From positions 620,001 through 684,000 of the forward strand of contig NZ_CP107921.1 of the NCBI RefSeq assembly GCF_036014215.1: DNA of 64,000 nucleotides, given 5' to 3'. The position numbers and the translations under genes were made by a program. Within the stretch, counting starts at the first letter, position 1; each line of letters opens with the position of its first letter. The DNA is from Streptomyces sp. NBC_00440 (lineage in GTDB: Bacteria > Actinomycetota > Actinomycetes > Streptomycetales > Streptomycetaceae). Below, piece after piece: positions 53,623 to 62,537 of this stretch. The notes beneath the pieces were generated by a model. The model ran no database searches. It was not told the DNA's origin and worked only from the letters and a program-made list of their open reading frames with translations.

Positions 53623-54389
53623 CCGTCCCTGCCGGTCCCGATGCCGCCCGCCAGGCGCCGCCGACCCTGCTCGCGGTGGCCCACGGCACCCGGGACGCCG
53701 AGGGTGTCGCGGTGACCGAGGCGCTCGTCGCCGGGGTGCGCGCGCTCCGTCCCGGACTGCGCGTGGAGCGGTGCTTCCTCGACCTGGTCGCCCCCTCCCT
53801 GCCGGAGGCGCTGGCCGGACTGAACGGTGAGGTGGTTCTCGTACCGCTGCTGCTCGGCGCCGGATACCACGTCCGCGCCGACATCCCCGGCGCCCTCGCG
53901 GCCGCGCCGCACCTGCGCGTCCGGGTCGCCCGTGTGCTCGGCCCCGACCCGCTGCTGGCCGAGGCCCTCGCCGACCGTCTCGCCGACGCCGGGTGGCGCG
54001 CCGGGGACGGGCCGGTCGTACTCGCGGCGGCGGGATCCACGGATCCCGGCGCCAACGCCGGCACCGCGGCCATGGCCTCGCTGCTGCGCGAACACCTCCC
54101 GGGCGGGGACGAAGTCGTCCCCGCCCACCTCTGTGCCGCCGGCCCCACCCCCGCCGCGGCCGTCGCCGCACTTCGCTCCGAGGGCCACGCCCGCGTCGCT
54201 GTCGCCGAATACCTGCTGAGCCCCGGCTACTTCGCCCGCAGCGCCACCCGTTCCGGCGCCTGCCTCACCTCCGCCCCGCTCGGCACGCACGACGCGCTCG
54301 CCCGCCTCGTCATGCGCCGCTACGACAAGGCCCGCGGTGCCGGTCGTCAGCCGCGGGGGCTGCTGACCCGTTCGGGCCGGATCACATAG
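53619..54389 (+). CDS. Sirohydrochlorin chelatase (CbiX/SirB type)
   Basis: 256 residues; the ATG overlaps the nnaR stop. The first half has the catalytic LLAVAHGTRDAEGV, VPLLLGAGYHVRADIP and the second VVLAAAGSTDPGANAG and AEYLLSPGYFARS. It inserts iron into sirohydrochlorin to make siroheme, which NirB needs, so its place beside nnaR is functional. The same pair occurs in mycobacteria (Rv0259c-Rv0260c). Its 3' end overlaps the convergent flavoprotein gene by 43 bases. Confidence 0.9.
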   Translation: MTVPAGPDAARQAPPTLLAVAHGTRDAEGVAVTEALVAGVRALRPGLRVERCFLDLVAPSLPEALAGLNGEVVLVPLLLGAGYHVRADIPGALAAAPHLRVRVARVLGPDPLLAEALADRLADAGWRAGDGPVVLAAAGSTDPGANAGTAAMASLLREHLPGGDEVVPAHLCAAGPTPAAAVAALRSEGHARVAVAEYLLSPGYFARSATRSGACLTSAPLGTHDALARLVMRRYDKARGAGRQPRGLLTRSGRIT

Positions 54390-54799
54390 ATCACCCGGAC
54401 CTGGTCCCGGCCGCCGAACCACGGGTAGGGGCCGCCGAGATACTTCTGCGCGAGCGCCTCGATGTGGTCGACAGCCCCCTCGGTGGTCACCCGCAGCACC
54501 CGGCCACGGATCTGGACGTAGGAGGAGGGGTCCGAGGGGTCGGAGACCGCGACGGCCACGCGCGGGTCGCGCGCGATGTTCCGGGTCTTCTGATGCGACT
54601 CGACGCTGTTGATCAGGACGTGCTCGCCGTCGGTGTCCACCCATGTCTGGGTGAGCTGGGGCGAACCGTCGGGCATCGTCGTGGCGATGTAGCACGTGCT
54701 GGGGCGGCGCAGCAGCGCCACCACGTCCTCGCCGAGGGGTACGGACACGGGGCTGCTCCAGAGGTCGGGTTCGGTGGGGTACTGGGCAACGGTAGCCAC
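54347..54799 (-). CDS. PPOX-class F420/FMN-dependent split-barrel protein
   Basis: About 150 residues from the GTG at 54799; the frame is open to an ATG at 54880, but the conserved region starts near the GTG. Motifs LRRPSTCYIATTMPDGSPQLTQTWVDTDGEHVLINS, TRNIARDPRVAVAVSDPSDPSSYVQIRGRV and HIEALAQKYLGGPYPWF identify the F420-dependent PPOX family (Rv1155-like). Likely binds F420 or FMN and reduces a small molecule. It is divergent from another split-barrel gene across two inverted repeats. Confidence 0.85.
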   Translation of the reverse strand: MATVAQYPTEPDLWSSPVSVPLGEDVVALLRRPSTCYIATTMPDGSPQLTQTWVDTDGEHVLINSVESHQKTRNIARDPRVAVAVSDPSDPSSYVQIRGRVLRVTTEGAVDHIEALAQKYLGGPYPWFGGRDQVRVIYVIRPERVSSPRG

Positions 54800-54833
54800 G
54801 GCAGGAATCCCGGCCCTCCCCCACCCCTTGGAA

Positions 54834-54854
54834 TCATCGAACAGCCGTCGATGA
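54834..54854. promoter_or_regulatory. Inverted repeat TCATCGA-N7-TCGATGA
   Basis: Perfect 7-base arms lie 35 bases upstream of the minus-strand flavoprotein gene. It is one of two inverted repeats in this 242-base divergent region and a candidate operator. Confidence 0.45.
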
Positions 54855-54914
54855 CTCAGTGACGGAATTCGTTGAATCAATCCACCAGTGCAACGAAATC
54901 AGAAGAGGATCTGG

Positions 54915-54939
54915 GCATACAGGGCCGAAATCTGTATGC
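54915..54939. promoter_or_regulatory. Inverted repeat GCATACAG-N9-CTGTATGC
   Basis: Perfect 8-base arms separated by 9 bases lie in an AT-richer part of the divergent region between the two split-barrel genes. Spacing suits a dimeric repressor such as TetR or MarR. No regulator gene is adjacent. Confidence 0.5.
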
Positions 54940-55041
54940 TCCGCCGGAAGCCGGGATCCGGACCGCCGGAAACCGTGCGAGCGCGGGGACCAGGGCCAGT
55001 ACCGGCTCAGCCCCGTACACCGTCACCGCGGAGAGACAGCC

Positions 55042-55722
55042 ATGAGCCCAGCCCTCCCCAGCCGGCCGCTGCCGGAGTCCGAGCGCACACGCCACCGCCG
55101 GCTCCGCGAACAGGGCAGCCTCGAACGCGCCGACCTCGACGCCATCCTGGCCGCAGGCTTCATCTGCCATCTCGGGGTGACCGTCGAGGGGACCATGATG
55201 GTCGTCCCCACGGTCTACGGATCGGACGGCGCCACGCTCTACTTCCACGGCTCCGTCGCCAGTCGCAGTCTGGTCGCGTCCCCGGAGGCAGCCGTCTGCG
55301 TCACCGTCACGCACGTGGACGGCCTGGTACTCGCCCGCTCGGTCTTCGAGCACGGTGTCAACTACCGCAGTGCCATGGTCTTCGGCACCCCTCGTCTCGT
55401 CACCGACCCGGACGAGAAGACCGAGGGCCTGCGCTGCCTCACCGAGCAGGCCACTCCGGGCCAGTGGGACTACGCCCGCCGCCCGAGCCGCAAGGAACTG
55501 GCCGCCACCGCCCTGCTCGCCCTCTCCCTCGACGAGGCATCGGTGAAGATTCGCACCGGCCCCCCGGACGACGGCGAGAGCCCCGACGCCGAGCTGGACG
55601 TCTGGGCCGGCACCCTCCCCCTCCGCACCACCTGGGGCACCCTCGAACCGGACCCCCTGCTCACCCCCGGCATCACCGCCCCGCCCCACATCGCAGACCG
55701 CGCGGGGACCGACGCCACGTAG
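55042..55722 (+). CDS. Pyridoxamine 5'-phosphate oxidase-like split-barrel protein
   Basis: 226 residues from the ATG at 55042 (GGAGAGA site). The fold shows HRRLREQGSLERADLDAILAAGFICHLGVTVEGTMMVVPTVYG, LYFHGSVASRSL, VCVTVTHVDGLVLARSVFEHGVNYRSAMVFG and WDYARRPSRKELAATALLALSLDEASVKIRTGPP. This is the nimA-like FMN-binding group, which in other species reduces nitroimidazoles or stores flavin. The C-terminal 35 residues are Pro-rich. Confidence 0.85.
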   Translation: MSPALPSRPLPESERTRHRRLREQGSLERADLDAILAAGFICHLGVTVEGTMMVVPTVYGSDGATLYFHGSVASRSLVASPEAAVCVTVTHVDGLVLARSVFEHGVNYRSAMVFGTPRLVTDPDEKTEGLRCLTEQATPGQWDYARRPSRKELAATALLALSLDEASVKIRTGPPDDGESPDAELDVWAGTLPLRTTWGTLEPDPLLTPGITAPPHIADRAGTDAT

Positions 55723-55797
55723 TCACCGACCCACCGGTCCGCCCCCTCCCCCTCGGCCTCCGCGCCGCCCGGCCGCCTGCGGCACGCGGTCACGTCC

Positions 55798-55824
55798 GGA
55801 GCGACCGGAGCGACCGGAGCGACC
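55798..55824. repeat. Three 9-bp tandem units (GGAGCGACC), intergenic
   Basis: Three perfect copies lie in the gap between the split-barrel gene and the MFS gene. They have no coding role; slippage origin is likely. Confidence 0.75.
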
Positions 55825-55945
55825 GGCGTGCGGATGCCCGGATCACCAATCCTCTGCGCACCCCTGGCCCATACCGACCAGTCAGTACTACCCTCCCGGC
55901 CATGCGACGCCCGAAGGCGTACGCACTCATCGGCAGGAGGCCAGG

Positions 55946-57640
55946 ATGACGGTTCCGTCACCGGCGGGGACAGCACGGCCGCAGGGCCGGGCGCTCACTT
56001 CAGCGTTGAGGGGGCTGGGCAACCGTCAGCTGGACCACTATCCGGAGAACCGTCGCCGCTACTGGTATCTGGCGATCGTCGTGCTCGCCACGGTCGTTCT
56101 GTACTACCAGCTCTACATCCAGTACGCCGTGTCGACGGCCATCATCAGCCACTACCACATGACGTTCCTGTACTTCGTCTACATCTCGGTGGCCGCCAAC
56201 GCGGTCGGTGCCTTCGCCTCCCTGGTGGCCGGTCTTGCCGACCGCTGGGGACGGGCGAACATCGCGGTGTACGGCCTGCTCCTGGTCGGCCTGCTCACCA
56301 CGTTCGCCCTGCCGAACGCGCCGGGAAAGGTGAGCTACCTGATCATCTACGCGTGCGTCGCACTCGTCGAAGGCATGATCCTGGTGGCCACCCCCGCGCT
56401 GATCCGCGACTTCTCGCCGCAGCTCGGCCGCGCCTCGGCCATGGGGTACTGGACGATGGGCCCGGTTGTCGGGAGTCTCGTGGTCACGGCGGTCACCGGC
56501 CGCACCTTCACCGGCTCCACCACCTGGCAGGACGAGATCCGGTATGCGGGGGTCGCCGGACTGGTCGTGTTCGTGGCCGCGCTCATCGGACTGCGGGAAC
56601 TCGCCCCCGCGCTGCGCGGCCAGATCATGGTGAGCCTGCGTGACCGCGCCCTGGTCGAGGCACGCGCCAAGGGGATCGACGCCGAGTCGGCCCTGCACGG
56701 ACAGTGGCGCCAGATGCTCCGCCTCGATGTCCTCGGCTCGGCCCTCGCCATCAGCCTCTACCTGTTGCTGTACTTCGCCGCGGTCGGCAACTTCGTAGTC
56801 TATTTCGCCACGAACTTCGGATACTCCGCGCAGCGCACGAACTCCCTGCTCAACTGGTATTGGGGGACGAACGCCGTCTTCCTGGTGGCAGCCGGACTCC
56901 TCTCCGACCGGCTGCGGGTGCGCAAGCCGTTCATGCTGATCGGTGCGCTCGGTTCGATCGGCTTCACCCTCGCATTCGTGCTGCACACCACCCAGCCGCA
57001 CACGGGCTATTACACCTTCGCGTTCATCGTGGCGGGCATCGGCGCCACCAGCGGCGTCGCGTACTCACCGTGGATGGCGGGCTTCACCGAGACGGTCGAG
57101 CGGCGCAACCCCGCGGCCATCGCGACCGGGCTGGCCGTGTGGGGGTGGCTCATACGGATCACGGTCGCCGCCTCCGCTGCCTGCCTGCCGCTGGTCGTGA
57201 GCACCGTGACCCCGCTCATCGAGCACGGCACAGCGGTCAAAGAGGCCTCTGTGCAGGCCGCCCCCGCCCTGGCCATCACGCGCGCCCATCCGCAGCTCTT
57301 CGCGCAGCTCTCCTCCTATCCCCCGGGCAAGGCGCCCGCACCGCTGACGGCGCGGGCGGTGCAGGAGGTCGGCGCGGGCGGCTTGCGGACCGTCCGGAAG
57401 GCCGCACCACAACTGAAGATCCTGCGCGTCCACGGCCCGGAAGTGCAGAAGGCCACCGCACACAACGCGCAAGAGTGGCAGACCTGGTGGTGGGTCTGCC
57501 TGGGAGGCCAGGTGCTGTTCCTGCCGTGCATCTTCGTGATGACCGGCCGCTGGCGCCCACGTGAAGCGCGCCGCGACACCGAGGCCCACGAGCGTCTGGT
57601 GGCACAACAGCTCGCCGGGATGAAGGAGATCAACGCATGA
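55946..57640 (+). CDS. MFS transporter
   Basis: 564 residues with AGGAGG before the ATG. About 12 membrane segments with the loop GLADRWGRANIAVYG after helix 2 (MFS motif A variant) and LLSDRLRVRKPFMLIG after helix 8. A 75-residue extracytoplasmic loop (residues about 430-505) lies between the last two helices. The C-terminal tail is cytosolic. The stop overlaps the amidase ATG, so the transporter probably imports the amide the amidase hydrolyses. Confidence 0.87.
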   Translation: MTVPSPAGTARPQGRALTSALRGLGNRQLDHYPENRRRYWYLAIVVLATVVLYYQLYIQYAVSTAIISHYHMTFLYFVYISVAANAVGAFASLVAGLADRWGRANIAVYGLLLVGLLTTFALPNAPGKVSYLIIYACVALVEGMILVATPALIRDFSPQLGRASAMGYWTMGPVVGSLVVTAVTGRTFTGSTTWQDEIRYAGVAGLVVFVAALIGLRELAPALRGQIMVSLRDRALVEARAKGIDAESALHGQWRQMLRLDVLGSALAISLYLLLYFAAVGNFVVYFATNFGYSAQRTNSLLNWYWGTNAVFLVAAGLLSDRLRVRKPFMLIGALGSIGFTLAFVLHTTQPHTGYYTFAFIVAGIGATSGVAYSPWMAGFTETVERRNPAAIATGLAVWGWLIRITVAASAACLPLVVSTVTPLIEHGTAVKEASVQAAPALAITRAHPQLFAQLSSYPPGKAPAPLTARAVQEVGAGGLRTVRKAAPQLKILRVHGPEVQKATAHNAQEWQTWWWVCLGGQVLFLPCIFVMTGRWRPREARRDTEAHERLVAQQLAGMKEINA

Positions 57641-59121
57641 CGGAAGTGACGGGACAGGCCGGAGCGCCCCAGCAGGCGGGTGGCGGTCTCCACGGACTCA
57701 GCGCCCTCGACCAGGGCGCCGCCGTACGCAGGGGCGAGGTCGGCCCCCTGGAACTCGTACAGCACCAACTGGCCCGTATCGAGCAGTTCAACGACCGCTA
57801 CGGAGCATTCCTCACCATCGATCACCGTGCGGCCGTCGCGCAGGCCGCAGCGGTGCAGGAGCGGCGCGGGGAGGAGGGTCTCTCACCGCTGTTCGGCGTA
57901 CCGACGGCTGTCAAGGACCTGGTCGACACCGCCGGTGTGCGCACGACGTACGGTTCCCGGGCCTTCGCCGGGTCCGTACCGGAGGTGGACGCCCACACGG
58001 TGACCCGGTTGCGCGAGGCCGGCACGATCAGCCTGGGAAAGACCAACACCCCGGAATTCGGCTGTTGTTGCTACACCGACAACGACCTGACCGGGCCGGC
58101 CCGCAATCCCTGGGACCCCGCGCTGTCCGCCGGCGGCTCCAGCGGCGGGGCGGCGGTCGCGGTGGCACTCGGCATGGTCGCGGTCGCACACGCCAGTGAC
58201 GGCGGCGGCTCCATCCGGATCCCGGCGAGCGCCTGCGGGCTGTTCGGCATCAAGCCGTCCCGTGGCCGGGTCAGCTCCGGGCCGGCCGGGGCCGAGGTCA
58301 ACGGCCTCGCCGTGCAAGGCCCGTTGGCCCGTACCGTACGGGACGCCGCCGCCATGCTGGATGTGCTGGCCGGACCCATGCCGGGCGACCCGCACTGGGC
58401 GCCGCCGCTGCCGGAGGGCGAGACGTTCCTGGCCCACGCCGAACGCAGCCCCGGTCGACTGCGTATCGGCCGGTACGCGAAGCCCGCAGCCCCGGGCGTG
58501 GACGTCGACCCCACGTGCCTGGCGGCCTGGGAGCACGCCTCCCAGCTCCTGGAGGAGCTGGGACATGACATCGAGGACATCACCACGCCGTTCGGCCCCG
58601 AACTCGGCGACTTCTTCACCGCCGCATGGAGCGTGCAGTCACTCGGCTACGCCGTGGAACCCGGGGCCGAGGAGCTGCTGCGCCCGGTGACCCGCGCCTG
58701 GCGCGAGTACGGGAGGACGGTCACCGGCGAGCGGTTCGCCGCCGCGATCACCGGTATGCAGCGGGCGAGCCGCCGTGCCGTCGAGGCGACCGCCGGTTAC
58801 GACGTCATCCTCACCCCGACACTGGCTTCGCTGCCGCAGCCGGTGGAGTACTTCGCCGAGACCGGCGATCCGCTGGCCAACCTGCGGCGCCAGAGCGCCT
58901 TCAGCGCGTTCACCAGCCCGTACAACATGACGGGCCAGCCGGTCGTCAACGTACCGTTGTACTGGTCCCGGGGCGGGCTGCCCGTCGGAGTCTCCCTGGT
59001 GGGGCGCCCGGCCGGCGAGACCACCCTCATCTCGCTCAGCGCCCAGCTGGAGGAGGCATCTCCCTGGCAGCACCGGTACGCACGCCTCCTCTCCGCGGAT
59101 CCGGGAGCGGCGGCCGGCTGA
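57637..59121 (+). CDS. Amidase (amidase-signature family)
   Basis: 494 residues; the ATG overlaps the MFS stop by four bases. The Ser-cisSer-Lys triad is visible: Lys93 (TAVKDLVDTAGV), Ser168/169 in SAGGSSGGAAV and nucleophile Ser192 in DGGGSIRIPAS. A run of cysteines, FGCCCYTDND, precedes the signature. It hydrolyses a carboxamide to acid plus ammonia. With its transporter it forms a small nitrogen- or carbon-scavenging unit; the substrate is unknown. Confidence 0.92.
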   Translation: MTEVTGQAGAPQQAGGGLHGLSALDQGAAVRRGEVGPLELVQHQLARIEQFNDRYGAFLTIDHRAAVAQAAAVQERRGEEGLSPLFGVPTAVKDLVDTAGVRTTYGSRAFAGSVPEVDAHTVTRLREAGTISLGKTNTPEFGCCCYTDNDLTGPARNPWDPALSAGGSSGGAAVAVALGMVAVAHASDGGGSIRIPASACGLFGIKPSRGRVSSGPAGAEVNGLAVQGPLARTVRDAAAMLDVLAGPMPGDPHWAPPLPEGETFLAHAERSPGRLRIGRYAKPAAPGVDVDPTCLAAWEHASQLLEELGHDIEDITTPFGPELGDFFTAAWSVQSLGYAVEPGAEELLRPVTRAWREYGRTVTGERFAAAITGMQRASRRAVEATAGYDVILTPTLASLPQPVEYFAETGDPLANLRRQSAFSAFTSPYNMTGQPVVNVPLYWSRGGLPVGVSLVGRPAGETTLISLSAQLEEASPWQHRYARLLSADPGAAAG

Positions 59122-59170
59122 AAGCCACCCGACGGCAGGCCGGGCACGGCGGTGAAGGGTGCTCCGCGCC

Positions 59171-60019
59171 TCACTCAGGTGCGGTTCCGGTACTGCGCAC
59201 GGCGGCCACGAACGACGCGACCAGCGGGCGGCGGTCCTGCTCGTTCCAGGCGAGCACCAGACGGCTGGGCGGCGCGTCGGTCACCGGGACGCAGATCAGA
59301 CCGGCCGGGACCGGTTCGACCAGTGAGCGCGGCAGCACCCCGATCATCCGGCCGACCGTGATCATGTGGAGCATCTGGACCACATCGGTGACCTCGGGAC
59401 CGGTGCCGTCGCCCCCGGGGATCCCCTTCCAGCGCGGCAGCGTCTCACCCTCCAGATCGGCCATGAGCACCGAGGCGCGCCCGGCCAGCCGGTGCCCGGA
59501 CGGGACGATGACCACGCGGTCCTCGGTACGCAATGTCTCGTGGGCCAGGCCGTCGAGATCGTCGAACGGCACATAGAGCAGGCCGACATCGGCCCGGCCG
59601 CCGAGCAGGAAGTCGGCGCGGTCGGCGGGGCCGCTGAACAGGACGTCCACCCGGCGGGCGTCGGGCTGGTGGGCGTACGCGGCCAGGATCCCGGACAGCA
59701 GGCCCGCGTCACCGCCGGGCTTGAGTACGAGTCGCAGGTGGAGCTGGGTGTCGCCGGCGCGCCGGGCGTTGCGGACCGCGGCACTGACCGCGTTGAGCGC
59801 GTGCCGCCCGTGTTCCTGCAACGCCTCCCCGGCCGGGGTGAGTTCGACTCGGCGGCTGGAGCGGACGAACAGCGGGACACCGAGCCGGGTCTCGATCCGC
59901 TGGATCGCCTTCGACAGCGCCGGCTGGGCGATCGAGAGCCGCACGGCGGCCCGGCCGAAATGCAGCTCGTCGGCGACTGCGATGAAGTACTCCAGCTCAC
60001 GGGTCTGTAGTTCAATCAT
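59171..60019 (-). CDS. LysR-family transcriptional regulator
   Basis: 282 residues. The N-terminal winged helix has the HTH ELEYFIAVADELHFGRAAVRLSIAQPALSKAIQRIETRLGVPLF and the C-terminal effector domain is of type PBP2. It is convergent with the amidase gene and divergent, by 69 bases, from the 105-residue/SDR pair, which it most likely controls; the amidase-MFS unit is a second candidate target. Confidence 0.9.
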   Translation of the reverse strand: MIELQTRELEYFIAVADELHFGRAAVRLSIAQPALSKAIQRIETRLGVPLFVRSSRRVELTPAGEALQEHGRHALNAVSAAVRNARRAGDTQLHLRLVLKPGGDAGLLSGILAAYAHQPDARRVDVLFSGPADRADFLLGGRADVGLLYVPFDDLDGLAHETLRTEDRVVIVPSGHRLAGRASVLMADLEGETLPRWKGIPGGDGTGPEVTDVVQMLHMITVGRMIGVLPRSLVEPVPAGLICVPVTDAPPSRLVLAWNEQDRRPLVASFVAAVRSTGTAPE

Positions 60020-60088
60020 GCCTCCAGGTTATCGCTGAATATCGAACCGATCTTGGACACGGTCGGTGGTCGCCATCAAAATTGGCAC

Positions 60089-60406
60089 ATGATCAACCAC
60101 ACAATGATCGTCTCCTTCGATCAGCCGCTGCCCACCGCTGAACTCGACCAATACCTCACAGACATCGAACGGGCCATGCTCGACTCCGGTCTCGTCCAGT
60201 CGATCGCGGCCCGGCGCCACATCCCCGTCCCCGGCGAGGAGGCCATTCCGGCGCTGATCGCGACCGCGATCGTGCAGGTCGCCGTGGCCGACACCGACGC
60301 CCTCGCGAAGGCGTTCACCGCGCCCGGCCTGCACGAGGTCATCCGCCACTGGCAGTCACGGCACCCGTACAAGGTCGCCTGGGCGAACCACGAGCCGCTG
60401 GTATGA
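60089..60406 (+). CDS. Small protein of unknown function, 105 residues
   Basis: ATG at 60089; two upstream in-frame ATGs (60053 onward) are less likely because they would intrude on the divergent promoter. Sequence MINHTMIVSFDQPLPTAELDQYLTDIERAMLDSG followed by strand-helix-strand elements and AVADTDALAKAFTAPGLHEVIRHWQSRHPYKVAWANHEPLV looks like a ferredoxin-like (Dabb/EthD-like) fold, but the match is only by pattern. The stop overlaps the SDR ATG, so both act together. Confidence 0.7.
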   Translation: MINHTMIVSFDQPLPTAELDQYLTDIERAMLDSGLVQSIAARRHIPVPGEEAIPALIATAIVQVAVADTDALAKAFTAPGLHEVIRHWQSRHPYKVAWANHEPLV

Positions 60407-61158
60407 GCGACCTCTCCCGAAAGGCCCGCAAGGCGGGACTGGTCACCGGCGCCGGCAGTGGGATCGGCCGCGCGACGGCGCTGGAGCTGGCCCGGAGCGG
60501 CGCCGCGGTCGCCGTGCTCGACATCGACGAGCGCACCGCGGCCGAGACCACCGAAATGATCACAAAGGACGGCGGGGAAGCGCTGGCCGTCACCGTCGAC
60601 ATCGCCGACGAACGCTCCGTGCGGACGGCCGTGGAGCGCACGGTCACGGCCTACGGCGGCCTCGATTTCGCCGTGAACAACGCCGGCCTGGCCTCGCACC
60701 ACCGGCAGCTCGACCGGATGACCCTGGACGAGTTCGAGCGCGTGGTCCACGTCAATCTGGCCGGGACCTTCCTGTGCATGAAGTACGAGCTGCCCTTGCT
60801 CCGTGGAGGCGGCGCGATCGTCAACATCGCCTCCAACGGCGGCCTGTACGCGATCCCGCACGCCCCCGCCTACGTGGCCGCCAAGCACGGCATCGTCGGG
60901 CTCACCAAGGCCGCCGCGGTGGACTACGCGCCGGACAACATCCGGGTCAACGCCGTCTGCCCCGGCCCGACTCTCACTGCCGGGTTCGAGAAGGTGGCGG
61001 ACGGCACGGACATGATCGCGCAGCAGGCGGGGATCACGCCGCTCGGCCGGCTCGCCATGCCGGAGGAGGCCGCCGCGGCGGCGGTCTGGCTCTGCTCGGA
61101 CGCCGCGTCCTACGTCACCGGGATCGCGATGTCGGTCGACGGCGGCAGACGGGCATGA
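60403..61158 (+). CDS. Short-chain dehydrogenase/reductase
   Basis: 251 residues. VTGAGSGIGRATALELARSG, AVLDIDERT (acidic residue favouring NAD+), NNAG, NIASNGGL and YVAAKHGIVGLTKAAAVDYAPDNIRVNAVCPGPTLT are classical motifs. Coupled to the 105-residue gene by an ATGA overlap and divergent from LysR. Probable oxidoreductase for an alcohol or hydroxyacid. Confidence 0.9.
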   Translation: MSDLSRKARKAGLVTGAGSGIGRATALELARSGAAVAVLDIDERTAAETTEMITKDGGEALAVTVDIADERSVRTAVERTVTAYGGLDFAVNNAGLASHHRQLDRMTLDEFERVVHVNLAGTFLCMKYELPLLRGGGAIVNIASNGGLYAIPHAPAYVAAKHGIVGLTKAAAVDYAPDNIRVNAVCPGPTLTAGFEKVADGTDMIAQQAGITPLGRLAMPEEAAAAAVWLCSDAASYVTGIAMSVDGGRRA

Positions 61159-61258
61159 GGCGCCCGTGAAGGCCATCGCGGCCGGGGAGCACACCGGTCC
61201 CGGTGCCCGGCCGCGATCGTACGGCGGCGCCCGGGCCGGTTCGGCGGCCGGTCTCGGT

Positions 61259-61342
61259 TCAGGTCATGACCTTGCCGACCACTGCGCCCATGTCGGTGTC
61301 CAGGAATCGGTGTTGGGCGGGCTCGGCCGTCGGGAGCCGAGG
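61259..61342 (-). pseudogene. Possible 3' remnant of an oxidoreductase gene, overlapping the LysR tail
   Basis: In the frame one off from the LysR gene, the DNA reads RLPTAEPAQHRFLDTDMGAVVGKVMT and a stop at 61259. This resembles the end of medium-chain dehydrogenases (lid segment plus GKVV-type final strand). At about 28 residues it is only a trace. The match is from memory of the family's pattern, so confidence is low. Confidence 0.3.
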
Positions 61343-62211
61343 TAGTCGCGGAATTCGGCGAGCGCGGGGTGGGGGTTGTCGTCGCGCCAGATCAGGGACA
61401 GCGGGTAGATCAGTGCCGGGCCGCGTACCGGGATGCGCCTCAGGTCGTAGCTGTCCGGCCACAGATACCGCGTACGCTCGCCGACCAGAGTGGCCAGCTC
61501 CGCGGAGTCGGCGATCTCGGCCAGCAGTGCCTCGTTGCCGAAGACCGGCCCGATGAAGTCGAGGGTGAGCCCGAAGGCGGCGGCGAGCTCGTCGAAGTAC
61601 GCGGCCACCTCGGTCCCGGCAGCGATACCGGGCATCCAGATCCGGTGTCCGACAAGCTGCGCCGGCGTGACGGTGCGGGCGTTGGCAAGTGCGTGGCGGG
61701 GCCCGACGAGCAGCTGGTGCGGCTCGTCGATCACCCGGGCGGTCCTGATGGCATCCGGCAGATGCAGCTGCGGGGCCACAGCGTGGAAGGTGGCGTCGAT
61801 CGTGCCGGCTTCGACAGCGGCGACTGCCGCGTCGACGTCGGCGCTCAGCAGTGCCACGACATCCAGCAAGATCTCAGGACGCATACGGTGGAAGTCCTGC
61901 AGGAGCACTGCCGACGCGATCCGCCGGCTGACGACATCGATACGCAGAGCGCGCCGGCCCGGACGCACCGACGCGTCGGCGCGTTCTTCCGCCCGCAGGA
62001 GTTCGCGGGCGTGAGGCAGGAACGCCTGGCCGTCGATCGTGAGCCGGGCTCCGCGGGCCGTGCGGGTGAACAGACGCGCCTCCAGGTCCTTCTCCAGCGC
62101 GGCGATGCGCTTGGAGACGGCCTGCTGGGTGATCGAGAGCGCCGCGGCGGCTTCCTGAAACTGCCCGGCATCCGCAGCGGCGACGAAGGTACGAACGGCG
62201 TCGAGGTCCAT
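61264..62211 (-). CDS. LysR-family transcriptional regulator with altered C-terminus
   Basis: 315 residues. The HTH DLDAVRTFVAAADAGQFQEAAAALSITQQAVSKRIAALEKDLEARLF and the PBP2-type effector domain are intact up to about residue 293 (FRDYLGSR). The last 22 residues (RPSPPNTDSWTPTWAQWSARS) are unlike a LysR tail, and the DNA there reads well in another frame. This suggests that the original end was replaced. No clear target is adjacent; the region downstream (62212-62537) is divergent. Confidence 0.82.
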   Translation of the reverse strand: MDLDAVRTFVAAADAGQFQEAAAALSITQQAVSKRIAALEKDLEARLFTRTARGARLTIDGQAFLPHARELLRAEERADASVRPGRRALRIDVVSRRIASAVLLQDFHRMRPEILLDVVALLSADVDAAVAAVEAGTIDATFHAVAPQLHLPDAIRTARVIDEPHQLLVGPRHALANARTVTPAQLVGHRIWMPGIAAGTEVAAYFDELAAAFGLTLDFIGPVFGNEALLAEIADSAELATLVGERTRYLWPDSYDLRRIPVRGPALIYPLSLIWRDDNPHPALAEFRDYLGSRRPSPPNTDSWTPTWAQWSARS

Positions 62212-62537
62212 GCGGCCACCCTATGTGTACAACGGGAGGTTGTGGCTCGGCGCCGCATCAGCTGTCCGATCCGTTCCCGCCGATCGCGTTGCCACCCGTG
62301 GCCGAGGGTGGAGTTACGCGGCGGGCGGCTGCGCCCGCAGACCGGGATCCGTCGTACAGGCGTGCGCCAACTGCACACCCTTTTGGGACAGTTGATGCAG
62401 GAGTAAAGCCTGTGGCGCTTTGCACAACGCTTCCCCTCTGTTCACTCAACTGAGCTTCAGCAAGCCTCCGCGCTATGCCCTACTGGGATGCGCTACGCGC
62501 GTTGCGCGCCCCCACGAGACTACGTACAGGAGCCCCG
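62212..62537. other. Divergent intergenic stretch
   Basis: No gene is seen in this 326-base gap. A hairpin GCGGGCG-GCTG-CGCCCGC lies at 62321-62338, and an AT-richer patch at 62395-62470 probably holds the promoter of the phospholipase-D-like gene. A CTGTTCACTC stretch (62438-62447) resembles half of a PHO box, but the second half does not fit. Confidence 0.5.

Noticed and set aside
62438..62460. Possible PHO box upstream of the phospholipase-D-like gene
   Set aside because: Only one 11-base half resembles the PhoP repeat; the second half does not align.
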